Below are positions 53,800 to 63,215 of a DNA stretch of 64,000 nucleotides, in pieces. Source of the stretch: Paenibacillus castaneae (lineage in GTDB: Bacteria; Bacillota; Bacilli; Paenibacillales; Paenibacillaceae); assembly GCF_002884445.1 (NCBI RefSeq), contig NZ_KZ614144.1:5837920-5901919 (forward strand). Direction: 5' to 3'. The translations under genes and the position numbers were made by a program. The notes beneath the pieces are model-generated. The model made no database searches and was not told where the DNA came from. It saw only the letters and a program-made list of their open reading frames with translations. Each line of letters starts with the position of its first letter. The first letter of the stretch is position 1.

Positions 53800-54534
53800 T
53801 TACAAAGTCACCCAGCCGAACTTGATAGAGTGTATAACGGCCTGCGTACGATCATCAACTTCCATTTTTTGCAAAATGCTGCTGACATGGTTTTTAACCG
53901 TTTTTTCGCTAATAAACAAAAATTCACCAATAAGCTTATTGCTTTTTCCTTCCGCCATAAGCCGCAGAACCTCAGCCTCGCGTCTGGTCAACGGACTTTC
54001 ATCACCCGCAACAAATTTCACTCCCGGCTCTTGAGCCGCTGCTGCACCGGAAACAATCCCCATCTCATCCAAATAGGTCATCCGACGAAGCTGATTAATA
54101 AGCTTGCCCGTCACTTTGGGATGGATATAAGCATGGCCTTGAACGACAGAGCGAATCGCATTAATTAGTGATTCTGCCTCCATATCCTTTAGCAGATAAC
54201 CGGTAGCGCCCTTGCGAAGCGTTTCAAACACATAGCTCTCATCATCATGAATGGACAAAATAATAACTTTGACATCCGGGAACATATCCTTCAATCGCTC
54301 TGTTGTTACAACACCATTTTCTATCGGCATATTAATATCCATCAGAACAATTTCTGGGATCGTATGATTGCAAAATTCTAATACTTGAATGCCGTCTCCG
54401 CACTCTCCAATGACTTCCAGATCGTCTTCCATATTCAGAATACGCTTAAGTCCTTCACGGAATAGCTGGTGGTCATCGGCAAGTAAAATTTTGATTGTAT
54501 GGGAACTGCTTGCAGGTCTCTGGATCATCATCAT
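53800..54534 (-). CDS. degU: response regulator DegU
   Basis: NarL/LuxR-type regulator of secreted enzymes, competence, motility and biofilm. The 244-residue protein has an N-terminal receiver domain with acidic pair D20-D21, phosphorylation site D66 (VLMDINMP) and lysine in YLLKDM, a linker, and a LuxR helix-turn-helix (about 178-244; LTRREAEVLRLMAEGKSNKLIGEFLFISEKTVKNHV). Three ATG codons in a row (MMM) make the exact start uncertain; AAAGGAG overlaps the degS stop. One base separates degS and degU, implying coupling. Confidence 0.96.
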   Translation of the reverse strand: MMMIQRPASSSHTIKILLADDHQLFREGLKRILNMEDDLEVIGECGDGIQVLEFCNHTIPEIVLMDINMPIENGVVTTERLKDMFPDVKVIILSIHDDESYVFETLRKGATGYLLKDMEAESLINAIRSVVQGHAYIHPKVTGKLINQLRRMTYLDEMGIVSGAAAAQEPGVKFVAGDESPLTRREAEVLRLMAEGKSNKLIGEFLFISEKTVKNHVSSILQKMEVDDRTQAVIHSIKFGWVTL

Positions 54535-54535
54535 C

Positions 54536-55696
54536 TTACTCCTTTCTAGATTCGGCAGTAGTTGGTATATCTATTATAATCTTCGTCCCTTGCCCGGGAT
54601 TTGAGTCTATATCCATCCTCCCTTCTATCAGCTCAACCCTCTCTCTCATTCCGACTAATCCGAAATGTGCATCTTGGCCAGTAGCTTGTTCAATGATTTC
54701 GCTATTAAAACCCACACCATTGTCAATGATTACAAGTGATATATGCGTAGGCTGATAGTTGATTTCCAATAATACATAAGACGCGTTCGCATGCTTTAAT
54801 GCGTTGGTGAAAGCTTCCTGCACCAGACGGTAAATGGCTGCTTCCATGGCAGAAGGCATCCGGGCTTCTTTGCCAATAAGTTCAAATATAGTATGTATTT
54901 TTGTTTTTTCCTCAAAATCCTGCGTAAACTTGCGAAGCGTAGGCACAAGCCCTAAATCATCCAAAGCCATCGGACGTAAATTAAAAATAATTTTCCGTAT
55001 TTCCTCTAGTCCAGATCGAACCTGTACCTTTAAATCTATTAATTCTTCCTGAACCATTACAAATTCCTTCTTGATGAGCATACGTTCTGCAATTTCTGTC
55101 CGCATAACGATATTGGCAAGCGATTGAGCTGGCCCATCATGAATTTCTCTCGCAATTCGCTTGCGTTCTTCCTCTTGCGCCAAAATAATTTTCAGCCCTA
55201 AAAGCTGTCTTGTTTTGGCAGACTCGACAATACGAGTAACCTGATTCAGATCACCCGATAAGTATTCAAGCACCACATTTATTTGCGATGCAATCATTTC
55301 TGCACGTTCGATGGAGTTTTCGACATTCCGCACCCGTTTTTGCAAATCATCCCGACGTGCTTTTAAATAAGACTCCTTCTCCCTATAAACCATGAGATCG
55401 AGCTGAATTTGCGTCGCTTTCTCATAGGCAGTCTTAATATCTTCTTCCTTGTACTTAACGAAATCCTTACTGACTTCCGTTAAGCGAATACGCGCGCGGC
55501 GGTAGTCTTGCTCAAGCTGGTCTACTTTATCAATTGTATGTACGGTCTCTTGAAGTACAATCTCCAGCTCCTGCTCGAGCGACTCCAGCTCTGTGCGCGC
55601 GGATTCACATATTTCGTAAATTTGGTATTTACTGTCTTCCATCACTTCAGTAGCGTTTTTGATAATTCGATTAATATCGACTGTAAGATGGTCCAC
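54536..55696 (-). CDS. degS: sensor histidine kinase DegS
   Basis: Cytoplasmic kinase/phosphatase of 386 residues that phosphorylates DegU. An N-terminal coiled-coil sensor (1-160), then the HisKA_3 box EEERKRIAREIHDGPAQSLAN with the phospho-histidine at 186, and a C-terminal HATPase_c domain (EAFTNALKHA N-box, DNGVGF and GLVGMRERVELI). No membrane segment, as in B. subtilis DegS. GTG start with a weak ribosome site (AAAGG 13 bases upstream). Confidence 0.96.
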   Translation of the reverse strand: MDHLTVDINRIIKNATEVMEDSKYQIYEICESARTELESLEQELEIVLQETVHTIDKVDQLEQDYRRARIRLTEVSKDFVKYKEEDIKTAYEKATQIQLDLMVYREKESYLKARRDDLQKRVRNVENSIERAEMIASQINVVLEYLSGDLNQVTRIVESAKTRQLLGLKIILAQEEERKRIAREIHDGPAQSLANIVMRTEIAERMLIKKEFVMVQEELIDLKVQVRSGLEEIRKIIFNLRPMALDDLGLVPTLRKFTQDFEEKTKIHTIFELIGKEARMPSAMEAAIYRLVQEAFTNALKHANASYVLLEINYQPTHISLVIIDNGVGFNSEIIEQATGQDAHFGLVGMRERVELIEGRMDIDSNPGQGTKIIIDIPTTAESRKE

Positions 55697-55736
55697 GATA
55701 GATCGGCAACCTTTCCCTACTTAAAGGTTTTTCTAC

Positions 55737-55748
55737 TCTATCATACCA
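55737..55748 (-). promoter_or_regulatory. degSU extended -10 promoter
   Basis: TGGTATGAT on the minus strand (TATGAT at 55740-55745) lies about 45 bases upstream of degS. No good -35 box. Also the only place for a promoter in the short gap to the next gene. Confidence 0.45.
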
Positions 55749-55772
55749 AGTTTGGTTATCATTCGTCTATCG

Positions 55773-58484
55773 TTAATCGATGGTAATCTTTTTCGTTTTA
55801 CCTTCATAACCTACAGTTAACCCTAGTTTCTCCGAAAATAAGCGCAATGGAATTAATGTTCTGTCATTCCGGATAATTGGCATTAGTTCTGATGGCTGAC
55901 GAACGCCATTCAGGATATAATCACTTTTGCCTATTGTCATTTCCATCATCTTACTGCCTCTAAGCACATTGATTTGCCCTGTCCCGCCATTAAATAGAAA
56001 CTTCAGACCCATAGCATCCGCCACAAATCGAACGGGAACATAGGTTGTTCCATTCAAGATAATGGGTGCTGAGTCCAGATTAACCGCTTTGCCGTTCACG
56101 ATTGCAGCCGTTTTTCCAGCAGTCATCTCGACCTTGTTAGTCGAATTAACCACTACAGATGGAGGATATTGAAGCATGAGGTTATCTAGACCTATTGATC
56201 CTGAATAAGCTCGCTCATCCTGTCCTTCTCCAATCGTTACAACATAGACTCGCTTCAGCTTAACCGGATATTTCATGCCCGCGGAAGATAAATTCACCTT
56301 CACATTTTTCCAACCGCTCCAATCGAGCTGCTTAGCAAGATCAAGCAAATATGCTTTACCGTCTGCATCGATAAATTCAGCGCGAACCCAGTTCAAGCTG
56401 TTGTCGCTGTAAAGATCTACGCTCATAGAGGTAGGCGAACCATCAACTGTAATGCCTGTCGATTTCAATACCGCATAAGAGGCTTTGGTTCCGGTCCCAT
56501 TTGTGAAATCATAATCAATTTTCAATGCCTTTGCTGATGTTTGGCCTGGCAAATCAGATACCACACTAACATTGCCCTTAGTCGTATCAGGTGTCACCTG
56601 CGACGTTATGGCATAGCTCAGCTTCTCGAAATCCTCTAGCGTTTTGACTGTTTCCCCTTGCGTGAAGGGAATCATGGTGGAATAGCCGTCATAACGAGCA
56701 ATCGCGTAGCCTACAGTCGTTCCTGCATTAACAGACTGTACTGTGAGGCTGTCGCCGCTCTGTGTTGCCGTAAAGCCGATATACTCCCATTTAACGGAGC
56801 TGCCGCTAAGCTTATAGCCGGCGCCGTTCTTTAGCTTTACTGTAAGCGGAACAGAGACTGTAGCACCTTTCGCGAGAACGCCTGCCGCTGTATCTATTGA
56901 TAATGATGCAATTTGGTCTTGGCCGATTACTTCGATATCATACGCCGCAGTAATATCGCCTGATTTCACGTTGATCGTTGTTTTGCCCGCTTTTGTAGCC
57001 GTGAATTCATTGCCTTGAATGGTTCCAAGCGGACTCGCTGCCTTCCAAACCGCTGATGAATTATCTATCGCCACCGGATTGTAATACGTATCATAGCCGC
57101 TCAGCGTATATGATGCTTTCTGCCCGATAAGCATCGCATTATTTCCTGTTATCGTAATTCCTTTAAGCGAGCCCTGCGGTGCAGAAGTAAATACACCGAT
57201 ACTATTCGCTATACTGCGCTGCGTCGTTCCGTATTGGGTAGGATGGGACAGTCCTAATGAGAAGCTTCCAAGCGGACGCTCAATCATTGTTGTGGATCCT
57301 CCGCCGTCTAGGTTTACGCCTTTGAATACACCTAGCTGAAGCATAATTTGCTGCAGCTCTTTAAGGTTTAGGCCCGTATTGCCTTCATTCCTCTCGCTTG
57401 TAATCAGATAGACCTTCGTGCCGTCCTTGGAATAGCCGACCGCTGAACGAGAGGTGTAGGACGATCCGCTTACTCCAGTAACATCACGCGAGAAAGGAGC
57501 AGCCGCACCAGCATTAACAAGCAATGTATGTCCTCCCACCATCATCTGGAAAGAAGCAGGGTCAACCTTGGCACCCGTCGTCTCCGATTTAAGCGAGTAG
57601 TTGGATGTAATGACTTGTCCTATTTGCAGATGCTCCTTCACATAAGCAGCTGCTTTGCCATGTGCACGCAAAATATAACCATCCGTCGGTATTGGTGAAG
57701 TAATGGCTTGGTCAACTGATATAGCTTCAATAACGCCGTTGCGAACCAATACTTCTGTAGGTGTAGTACTCGAGTTCTTCGGACGCTCAGTCCCACCCCA
57801 AGCACTTGTATACATATACATCATATCGAAATGGCTGAATTTGGAACCTGTCGTTTCCGGCTCATAAGCAGATTGATTCAAGCCTTCCAACGGAAATGAT
57901 GAACCATCCTCTGCCGTAACAGTTCCTTCGAAGCTGTAATTATCGATCATAGGCTTACGGTCCTTCGATACGGAGAAAGCGTGCATCCCTATTAGTCTCG
58001 ATGGGCTGGACATAAATAATCCGCTAGTCACTTGTCCGCCAAGCGGCGCCCCTTCGTTACCCATAACGAAAACATCCGCATTGATGGATGCTACTGCTCC
58101 ATTTTCCTTCGACATGCTGAGGGTCGTGTTTGTTTGCCCAATGCTGTTATTTTTACCGCTCATCGCGTTTAAGGAAACGTAGGGATTAGTTAAATCTATT
58201 TCAATGACATGCACATCCGTCTGCACCTTTGCGCTTCCCCGAGTGGTATTCCAGACATAGTCTAGTCGCTTAGCTCCCGATGTAATAATTGATTGCTTCG
58301 ATAGCTTAAGAACCGACTCGTTTGCGGCAGCCGCATGTGCTGTCTCGATAACTGATGTATGCCAATTGCCTGGTACAATAGATGCGATTGGCTGTACCAG
58401 CAATACTCCTCCTAGTACGACGACAATGACTCGTTTGCTTAAATATTCCGACTTCCGCCCGATGATGTCTCTTTTCTTGCCCAT
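55773..58484 (-). CDS. secreted phosphodiester glycosidase (NAGPA) family protein with stalk domain
   Basis: A 903-residue exported protein with an N-terminal signal (about 18-50). The catalytic NAGPA/DUF2233 domain (about 95-435) includes GAVASINADVF and VNLDGGGSTTMI. It is followed by Ig-like strands (440-620), a carbohydrate-binding-like domain (about 630-770) with the DFEKLSYAI opening, and a C-terminal copper-amine-oxidase-like stalk (about 785-903; TTYVPVRFVADAMGLKF, RTLIPLRLFSEKLGL). NAGPA enzymes remove sugars from phosphodiesters. A role in teichoic-acid or exopolysaccharide turnover is inference. Despite the domain name, no copper site is expected. ATG with GGGAGAG 11 bases upstream; candidate promoter TTATCA-16-TATATT near 58526-58553. 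Confidence 0.88.
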   Translation of the reverse strand: MGKKRDIIGRKSEYLSKRVIVVVLGGVLLVQPIASIVPGNWHTSVIETAHAAAANESVLKLSKQSIITSGAKRLDYVWNTTRGSAKVQTDVHVIEIDLTNPYVSLNAMSGKNNSIGQTNTTLSMSKENGAVASINADVFVMGNEGAPLGGQVTSGLFMSSPSRLIGMHAFSVSKDRKPMIDNYSFEGTVTAEDGSSFPLEGLNQSAYEPETTGSKFSHFDMMYMYTSAWGGTERPKNSSTTPTEVLVRNGVIEAISVDQAITSPIPTDGYILRAHGKAAAYVKEHLQIGQVITSNYSLKSETTGAKVDPASFQMMVGGHTLLVNAGAAAPFSRDVTGVSGSSYTSRSAVGYSKDGTKVYLITSERNEGNTGLNLKELQQIMLQLGVFKGVNLDGGGSTTMIERPLGSFSLGLSHPTQYGTTQRSIANSIGVFTSAPQGSLKGITITGNNAMLIGQKASYTLSGYDTYYNPVAIDNSSAVWKAASPLGTIQGNEFTATKAGKTTINVKSGDITAAYDIEVIGQDQIASLSIDTAAGVLAKGATVSVPLTVKLKNGAGYKLSGSSVKWEYIGFTATQSGDSLTVQSVNAGTTVGYAIARYDGYSTMIPFTQGETVKTLEDFEKLSYAITSQVTPDTTKGNVSVVSDLPGQTSAKALKIDYDFTNGTGTKASYAVLKSTGITVDGSPTSMSVDLYSDNSLNWVRAEFIDADGKAYLLDLAKQLDWSGWKNVKVNLSSAGMKYPVKLKRVYVVTIGEGQDERAYSGSIGLDNLMLQYPPSVVVNSTNKVEMTAGKTAAIVNGKAVNLDSAPIILNGTTYVPVRFVADAMGLKFLFNGGTGQINVLRGSKMMEMTIGKSDYILNGVRQPSELMPIIRNDRTLIPLRLFSEKLGLTVGYEGKTKKITID

Positions 58485-58620
58485 TTTTTTAGCAACTCTC
58501 CCATTCTTTCAGAATCTACTAGTTATAGACTACAATATAGTGGAAAAGTTACGTGTGATAACATATTGCTATAGCATTATTACTTGCGAAAGATATAATC
58601 TATCTCTTTTTGAACCCTTA

Positions 58621-58659
58621 ATAGCTCCGTTCACGCTTTGGCAGCGCGGACGGAGCTAT
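58621..58659 (-). terminator. hairpin after the SLH protein gene
   Basis: ATAGCTCCGT pairs with ACGGAGCTAT, with inner CGCT/AGCG (14 pairs). On the minus strand it is followed by TAAGGGTTC, not by a T run, so termination may be weak and allow read-through into the glycosidase gene. Confidence 0.5.
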
Positions 58660-58666
58660 GTTCATT

Positions 58667-61600
58667 TTATAAAGTTATAAACTTTACATGCTGCAGTAAA
58701 CGCATAATCATGACCGTTCCCTCAGCTCGAGTGGCGTTTGTTGTTGGACTTATCGTTGTAGCTGTTTTCCCATTCATGACTCCAATATAAACAACCTTCG
58801 CCACATCAGCTTGAGCCCAAGCACCAACCTTCGCTCGATCTGAATATTTCTGCAAATACGCTGAAGCCGTTTGTGGAAGCTCTACCGTAATCCCAGCTAC
58901 CTTTGCCGCTCTAATCATCATAACGGCCATTTCCTGGCGTGTGATTAGACTATTAGGCTTGAAGGTGCCATCGGTATTGCCCACAACAATTCCAGCAGCT
59001 GATGCAGCTCCGATATAAGCTGCCATAGCTGTATTCGTATTCACATCCTTATATTTGGCCGCTGAAATCTTATCCCCGCTTAGACCGAGACCCTTCGCAA
59101 TATAGGTGGCGAACTCACCCCGCGTAATCTCCTTGTTCGGCTCAAATTTTGAAGTCGTTCGGCCTTCAACAATAAACTTGCGAGATAACGCATTAATAGC
59201 TGTAGCTGCCCAGTGGGAGGATACGTCTGAGAAAGTTTTCGTATTTTTGATCAAAGCATAAGAGCTGTTTCCTTTACGCTTAAATACAGCAGTCGTTTTC
59301 CCGCCGCTTGTCGTTAGTTCCGTAGGAACGTAGGATAATGCGCCAGTCACCGGATCTAACCACACAACAGCAGACTCTGCAAAACTAACTGTCTGATAGG
59401 TTTGAATAGTGCGTGAGACATAACCGTTAAAATCATTGAATGGCTTCTGCAATGATCCGCTAATTGCTGTTACGTCAAAATGATAGGGTCCCGCTAATTG
59501 CTGGGAGCTTGAGCTGCTAATCTTAGTACTTAAATTATTCGTTAGAAAGGATATCCCTTGGTCCATACGAATAAGCAGCTGCCCGCTTGCGCTATTTCCA
59601 TTAAGCAGTGCATTCAATTTAATATAATCAGCTGCATTCAGCTGCAGCTCATAGGAAGCATCCCCAAACTCGACTGCAAACACAGAGTTCGGGTTTAGAC
59701 GATAGGCTGAATCCAGTGTGCTTATTGAAATGGCTACAATTGCTGCCCTCTCAGAGCTCGGGACTTTGAATGCAACACGCGGTACAGCCATTCCTGCTGT
59801 ACGCGCTGTCTGGTAGGCGGTAATCACCTTGTCATTCATCACGGTATAACGATTCGCTTGAATCCCGGCTGGCGATATATCTGTGAACATCGTTGTCGCA
59901 GTCGTTTTTAAGCCGATTCCGCCTCTTTCAGATGCTTCGTAATCGCCGGATAAGCTGTCCAGTACGGTCGTTTGATTGGCTACGCTAATATTAGTAAAAC
60001 TATTAATCGTGGCTCCATTATTCGTTCGAAGCCCATAATTATTTGAGGTATAACTAACGGTTACGGTTTCTCCAATCGCAACTGGCGAGGCCAGCGTCAA
60101 GATAACGGATGATCCAGTTATATCGACATAGGAGACTGTTTTTATTACATTATTCGCTGTAACGACAAACTGAACGGATGAAGGTATATAGCCGCTATTA
60201 AGCGTATCTCCAAAAGATAAGGTCAGTTTATTGCCCTTAACAATTGAGCCATAGATATTGCCATTCTGTCCGCCGCCGCTCCCGCCGCCAGACGACATGC
60301 TGTTAAAGGATGGTGCAGCATTGCCAGCAAGATCTGTAATCAGATTCACAGATGCTAAGTAGGATACAGATACCTGCTGTCCTGCCGTCACAGCAGACGA
60401 TAAGGTTAATAGGACAGAATCGCCGGAAACCTGAACCTGAATAACCGTTCTCGCGATATTATCAATCAGGACGCTATACTGTCCAACGGATGGTACACTG
60501 GATGGATTTAACGTTTTGTTGTACTTCAGCGTTACGACTGCTCCATTAGCGGTAATAGATTGCAAGCTTGGATTCGCTGATTCTGGAACACTATAAATAC
60601 TATACCTATCAATCGCGTTCATATAATTGCCTGCCATATCACGCAGCGGATAAGAACCTGGCGAGTAAGAGACTGTAACGGTCTGATAGTTTTGAATGGA
60701 GCCGCTCAGCGTGAGCAGAATGCTGCTGCCTGTGCTGGATATTGATGTCGTATTGTAATTGACACCGCCGACATTGACCGTGAATTGCAAATACGCATAA
60801 CTATTCACTGGCGTCAGCTCTTTGTTAAATACTAGCGTAATGGCACTGCCTGAAGCCGTGCCGCTCAGTAACGCTGGAGGTGTCGTATCTTTTGCTCCGC
60901 TTACATCCAGGTTATTAAAGCTGGCCGCTTCATTGCCAGAAACGTCTTGAATCAATCCTATAGCGGCTTTTGTGTAAGAAAGCTTAACTAGCTGACCTGC
61001 TACAATCGGGCTGGATAGGGATAAGATGACGGCCTCTCCCTTAATCTGCACACCAGTGATTGAACGAGGCGCTCCATTTACCGTTGCATAAAAACTTCCC
61101 GCCGATGGAATCGAAGCGTATTTCAGCTCTTTATTGTACGAAATTGTAATGGTCGAACCGCTCCATTGAAGCTTGCTGATTTCCGGTAGCGTGCGATCAG
61201 AACCGATGGTCTGGAATACCCATTGATATTCATTTAGGATGCCGGCAAACGTATTATCAGCTAGATCCATTACAGCACTTGCATCGATATGCACATAGTA
61301 ATAAGTACTTGCAGCAAACGGTGTCGCAGGCGTTATATTTATTTTCCGATTGTTATAGCTGTCTACAGAGAAGCTTGCTGGAATTCCATCCCCGCCAGCC
61401 GAAGGAATAAAAGTGATGGAACCCGTTCCCTTCTTGATCGGTTCACTAAATGTCGCAGAGAAAGTGCTGTTCAAATCTACCGCAGTTGAATTGTTAATCG
61501 GATTTAATAGTGTAAGTGTTGGTCTTTCCGTATCTTGTGCTACATTAAACGACCATGAACTGGAAGAAGAAATGCCAGCATAATAATTGCCTGCAGCGTC

Positions 61601-63037
61601 TCGAATTGCATGATTGCCGATGGTCACATAGTATTTCATATTATTTACGAAAGCTTTCTCTGCTTCACCAGTGATCGCTTTATTTGGGTCTATCGTAATT
61701 TGATAGGTTCCTCCACCAGTTACCCGTTCTGAGGTAACAGGTATCGATCGAAATAACATTCCGGTAGACTGCTCGCGAATTTCTATTAATCCACTGCTAG
61801 GAAATACGGGCTCATTAAATGTAATTTGCAGAAGTGAGCTAAGAGTAGTAATGCTTCCATTCAGTACGGGAACGATAGCTGTTGCGACCGGAGGATCCGT
61901 TTCATAACCAGGGTCAGTACTGAAATTCCAAATGGATGCTCCGGAAATCCCATGATACCACTGATCTCCGCTCGGGTCGGGACGCGTGAAAGCACCTGCA
62001 TCAATCAATATGTAATAAGCGGTATTCGCCTCTAAATAGGAGCTGGGCGTTATGCGCACCTGCCTATTTGCAACGGAAACACGAGAGGAAGTCGCTTCAA
62101 ATCGTTCATATGTCGTATTATTGCTTACTCTTCTTATTTCAATATACTTTCCAGAACGCGCTTGTACGTTTTGATCAAACGCAATATTAAACGAAGTATT
62201 TACTGGTACAGATGTAGCGTTATCTGCAGGTATAAATGAAGATACATTCACTGGCGCTGCATCCGTTGTGAAGCTCCATGACGTTCCGGCATAAAGATTA
62301 CCCGCCGCATCCTGAAAAGCCGTGTTTGGAATAATGACGGTATATGTTGTCTTCGGCTGCAGTGCAGCAGGAGGCTGAATGACAATTTGATTCGTACCGC
62401 TTCCTCTAACCGCATTAGAGGTCACAAGAACCGTTCTATTGTCTTCTGTAGAATTAATTTGAATGCTACCGCTTGCCACATAGACCGCTTCATTAAACGT
62501 AATCGTTAGCGGTGTCGTCACCGCTATTGGTGCTGCAATCGGCGTTATAGCCGTATGTAACGGAGGTGTAGTATCTACTTCATTGACTGTACGGAAGTTC
62601 CAGCTGGTTGCACTATTTATTCCCGCATAACCTGCGCCATTTGAAGTGCTTAAGAACGCTCCTGCATCGATGAGTACATAGTAATTTGTATTTAATGCAA
62701 ATGAATTTGTTGGATTAATAGTGACGGTACGTTGAGATGGATCAATGCTCACTCGTCCGGAGGATACAGGAATCATTTCCACCAAATTGCTTGTTGCATA
62801 ATCGTAAATATAAATAGCTGTCGAGCTTGAGCCTTTTACAACATTCTCATCAAAAGTCATTTTTAAAGGGGCAGTTACCGACACATTAATCAGATCATCT
62901 GCGGGACTTAAACTTAATACGATCGGGCCTGCTGTGGCCGCTGCTGCCTGCTGGGGTCCGACAGACCAAATCGCTATGCAAATTTGAAACAATAGCATAA
63001 TCGCGATAAATAAAGATAATTTGCTGGTACGATTCAT
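58667..63037 (-). CDS. large secreted Ig-like repeat protein with three SLH domains
   Basis: A 1456-residue surface protein. Signal peptide 1-34; five SbsA-type Ig-like domains (about 37-155, 156-260, 261-378, 379-501, 502-612) with recurring TPP/SWNF boundaries and AYYILIDAGAF-like strands; four SwmB-like repeats (about 613-1015), each with an NKEL/NKTL and LTLSS core, broken by a Gly/Ser-rich linker near 915; a domain of about 250 residues I cannot name (1020-1270); and three SLH domains (about 1270-1456; FSDVSSHWAATAINAL, EPNKEITRGEFATYIAKGLG, ITRQEMAVMMIRAA) that bind pyruvylated wall polymer. It is probably an S-layer-attached structural or adhesive protein. ATG with GAGGAG. Confidence 0.92.
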   Translation of the reverse strand: MNRTSKLSLFIAIMLLFQICIAIWSVGPQQAAAATAGPIVLSLSPADDLINVSVTAPLKMTFDENVVKGSSSTAIYIYDYATSNLVEMIPVSSGRVSIDPSQRTVTINPTNSFALNTNYYVLIDAGAFLSTSNGAGYAGINSATSWNFRTVNEVDTTPPLHTAITPIAAPIAVTTPLTITFNEAVYVASGSIQINSTEDNRTVLVTSNAVRGSGTNQIVIQPPAALQPKTTYTVIIPNTAFQDAAGNLYAGTSWSFTTDAAPVNVSSFIPADNATSVPVNTSFNIAFDQNVQARSGKYIEIRRVSNNTTYERFEATSSRVSVANRQVRITPSSYLEANTAYYILIDAGAFTRPDPSGDQWYHGISGASIWNFSTDPGYETDPPVATAIVPVLNGSITTLSSLLQITFNEPVFPSSGLIEIREQSTGMLFRSIPVTSERVTGGGTYQITIDPNKAITGEAEKAFVNNMKYYVTIGNHAIRDAAGNYYAGISSSSSWSFNVAQDTERPTLTLLNPINNSTAVDLNSTFSATFSEPIKKGTGSITFIPSAGGDGIPASFSVDSYNNRKINITPATPFAASTYYYVHIDASAVMDLADNTFAGILNEYQWVFQTIGSDRTLPEISKLQWSGSTITISYNKELKYASIPSAGSFYATVNGAPRSITGVQIKGEAVILSLSSPIVAGQLVKLSYTKAAIGLIQDVSGNEAASFNNLDVSGAKDTTPPALLSGTASGSAITLVFNKELTPVNSYAYLQFTVNVGGVNYNTTSISSTGSSILLTLSGSIQNYQTVTVSYSPGSYPLRDMAGNYMNAIDRYSIYSVPESANPSLQSITANGAVVTLKYNKTLNPSSVPSVGQYSVLIDNIARTVIQVQVSGDSVLLTLSSAVTAGQQVSVSYLASVNLITDLAGNAAPSFNSMSSGGGSGGGQNGNIYGSIVKGNKLTLSFGDTLNSGYIPSSVQFVVTANNVIKTVSYVDITGSSVILTLASPVAIGETVTVSYTSNNYGLRTNNGATINSFTNISVANQTTVLDSLSGDYEASERGGIGLKTTATTMFTDISPAGIQANRYTVMNDKVITAYQTARTAGMAVPRVAFKVPSSERAAIVAISISTLDSAYRLNPNSVFAVEFGDASYELQLNAADYIKLNALLNGNSASGQLLIRMDQGISFLTNNLSTKISSSSSQQLAGPYHFDVTAISGSLQKPFNDFNGYVSRTIQTYQTVSFAESAVVWLDPVTGALSYVPTELTTSGGKTTAVFKRKGNSSYALIKNTKTFSDVSSHWAATAINALSRKFIVEGRTTSKFEPNKEITRGEFATYIAKGLGLSGDKISAAKYKDVNTNTAMAAYIGAASAAGIVVGNTDGTFKPNSLITRQEMAVMMIRAAKVAGITVELPQTASAYLQKYSDRAKVGAWAQADVAKVVYIGVMNGKTATTISPTTNATRAEGTVMIMRLLQHVKFITL

Positions 63038-63074
63038 TTCTATTCACTCCTCAAAAATTACACTCGTACCTTAT

Positions 63075-63102
63075 TTGTCGGTATATGGGATTGAAATATT
63101 TA
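63075..63102 (-). promoter_or_regulatory. possible SigD-like promoter of the SLH protein gene
   Basis: TAAA (63099-63102), 16 bases, ACCGACAA (63075-63082) on the minus strand, 38 bases upstream of the start codon. The -35 box is exact; the -10 box matches 5 of 8. Confidence 0.3.
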
Positions 63103-63135
63103 GGTTAAACGCGTTTTTTGTGATTATTTCCATAC

Positions 63136-63183
63136 AAAAAAAGCTGATCTTCAAGCAAAGTTTCTACTCGAAGATCAGCTTTC
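63136..63183 (-). terminator. terminator after metK
   Basis: AAAGCTGATCTTC pairs with GAAGATCAGCTTT (13 pairs), followed by seven T on the minus strand. Confidence 0.93.
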
Positions 63184-63215
63184 TTATATTTATAACCGAA
63201 AGAGCTTATACGCCT

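Noticed and set aside
53680..54168. 162-codon plus-strand frame over the degU terminator and gene
   Set aside because: Antisense to degU and runs through its terminator hairpin.
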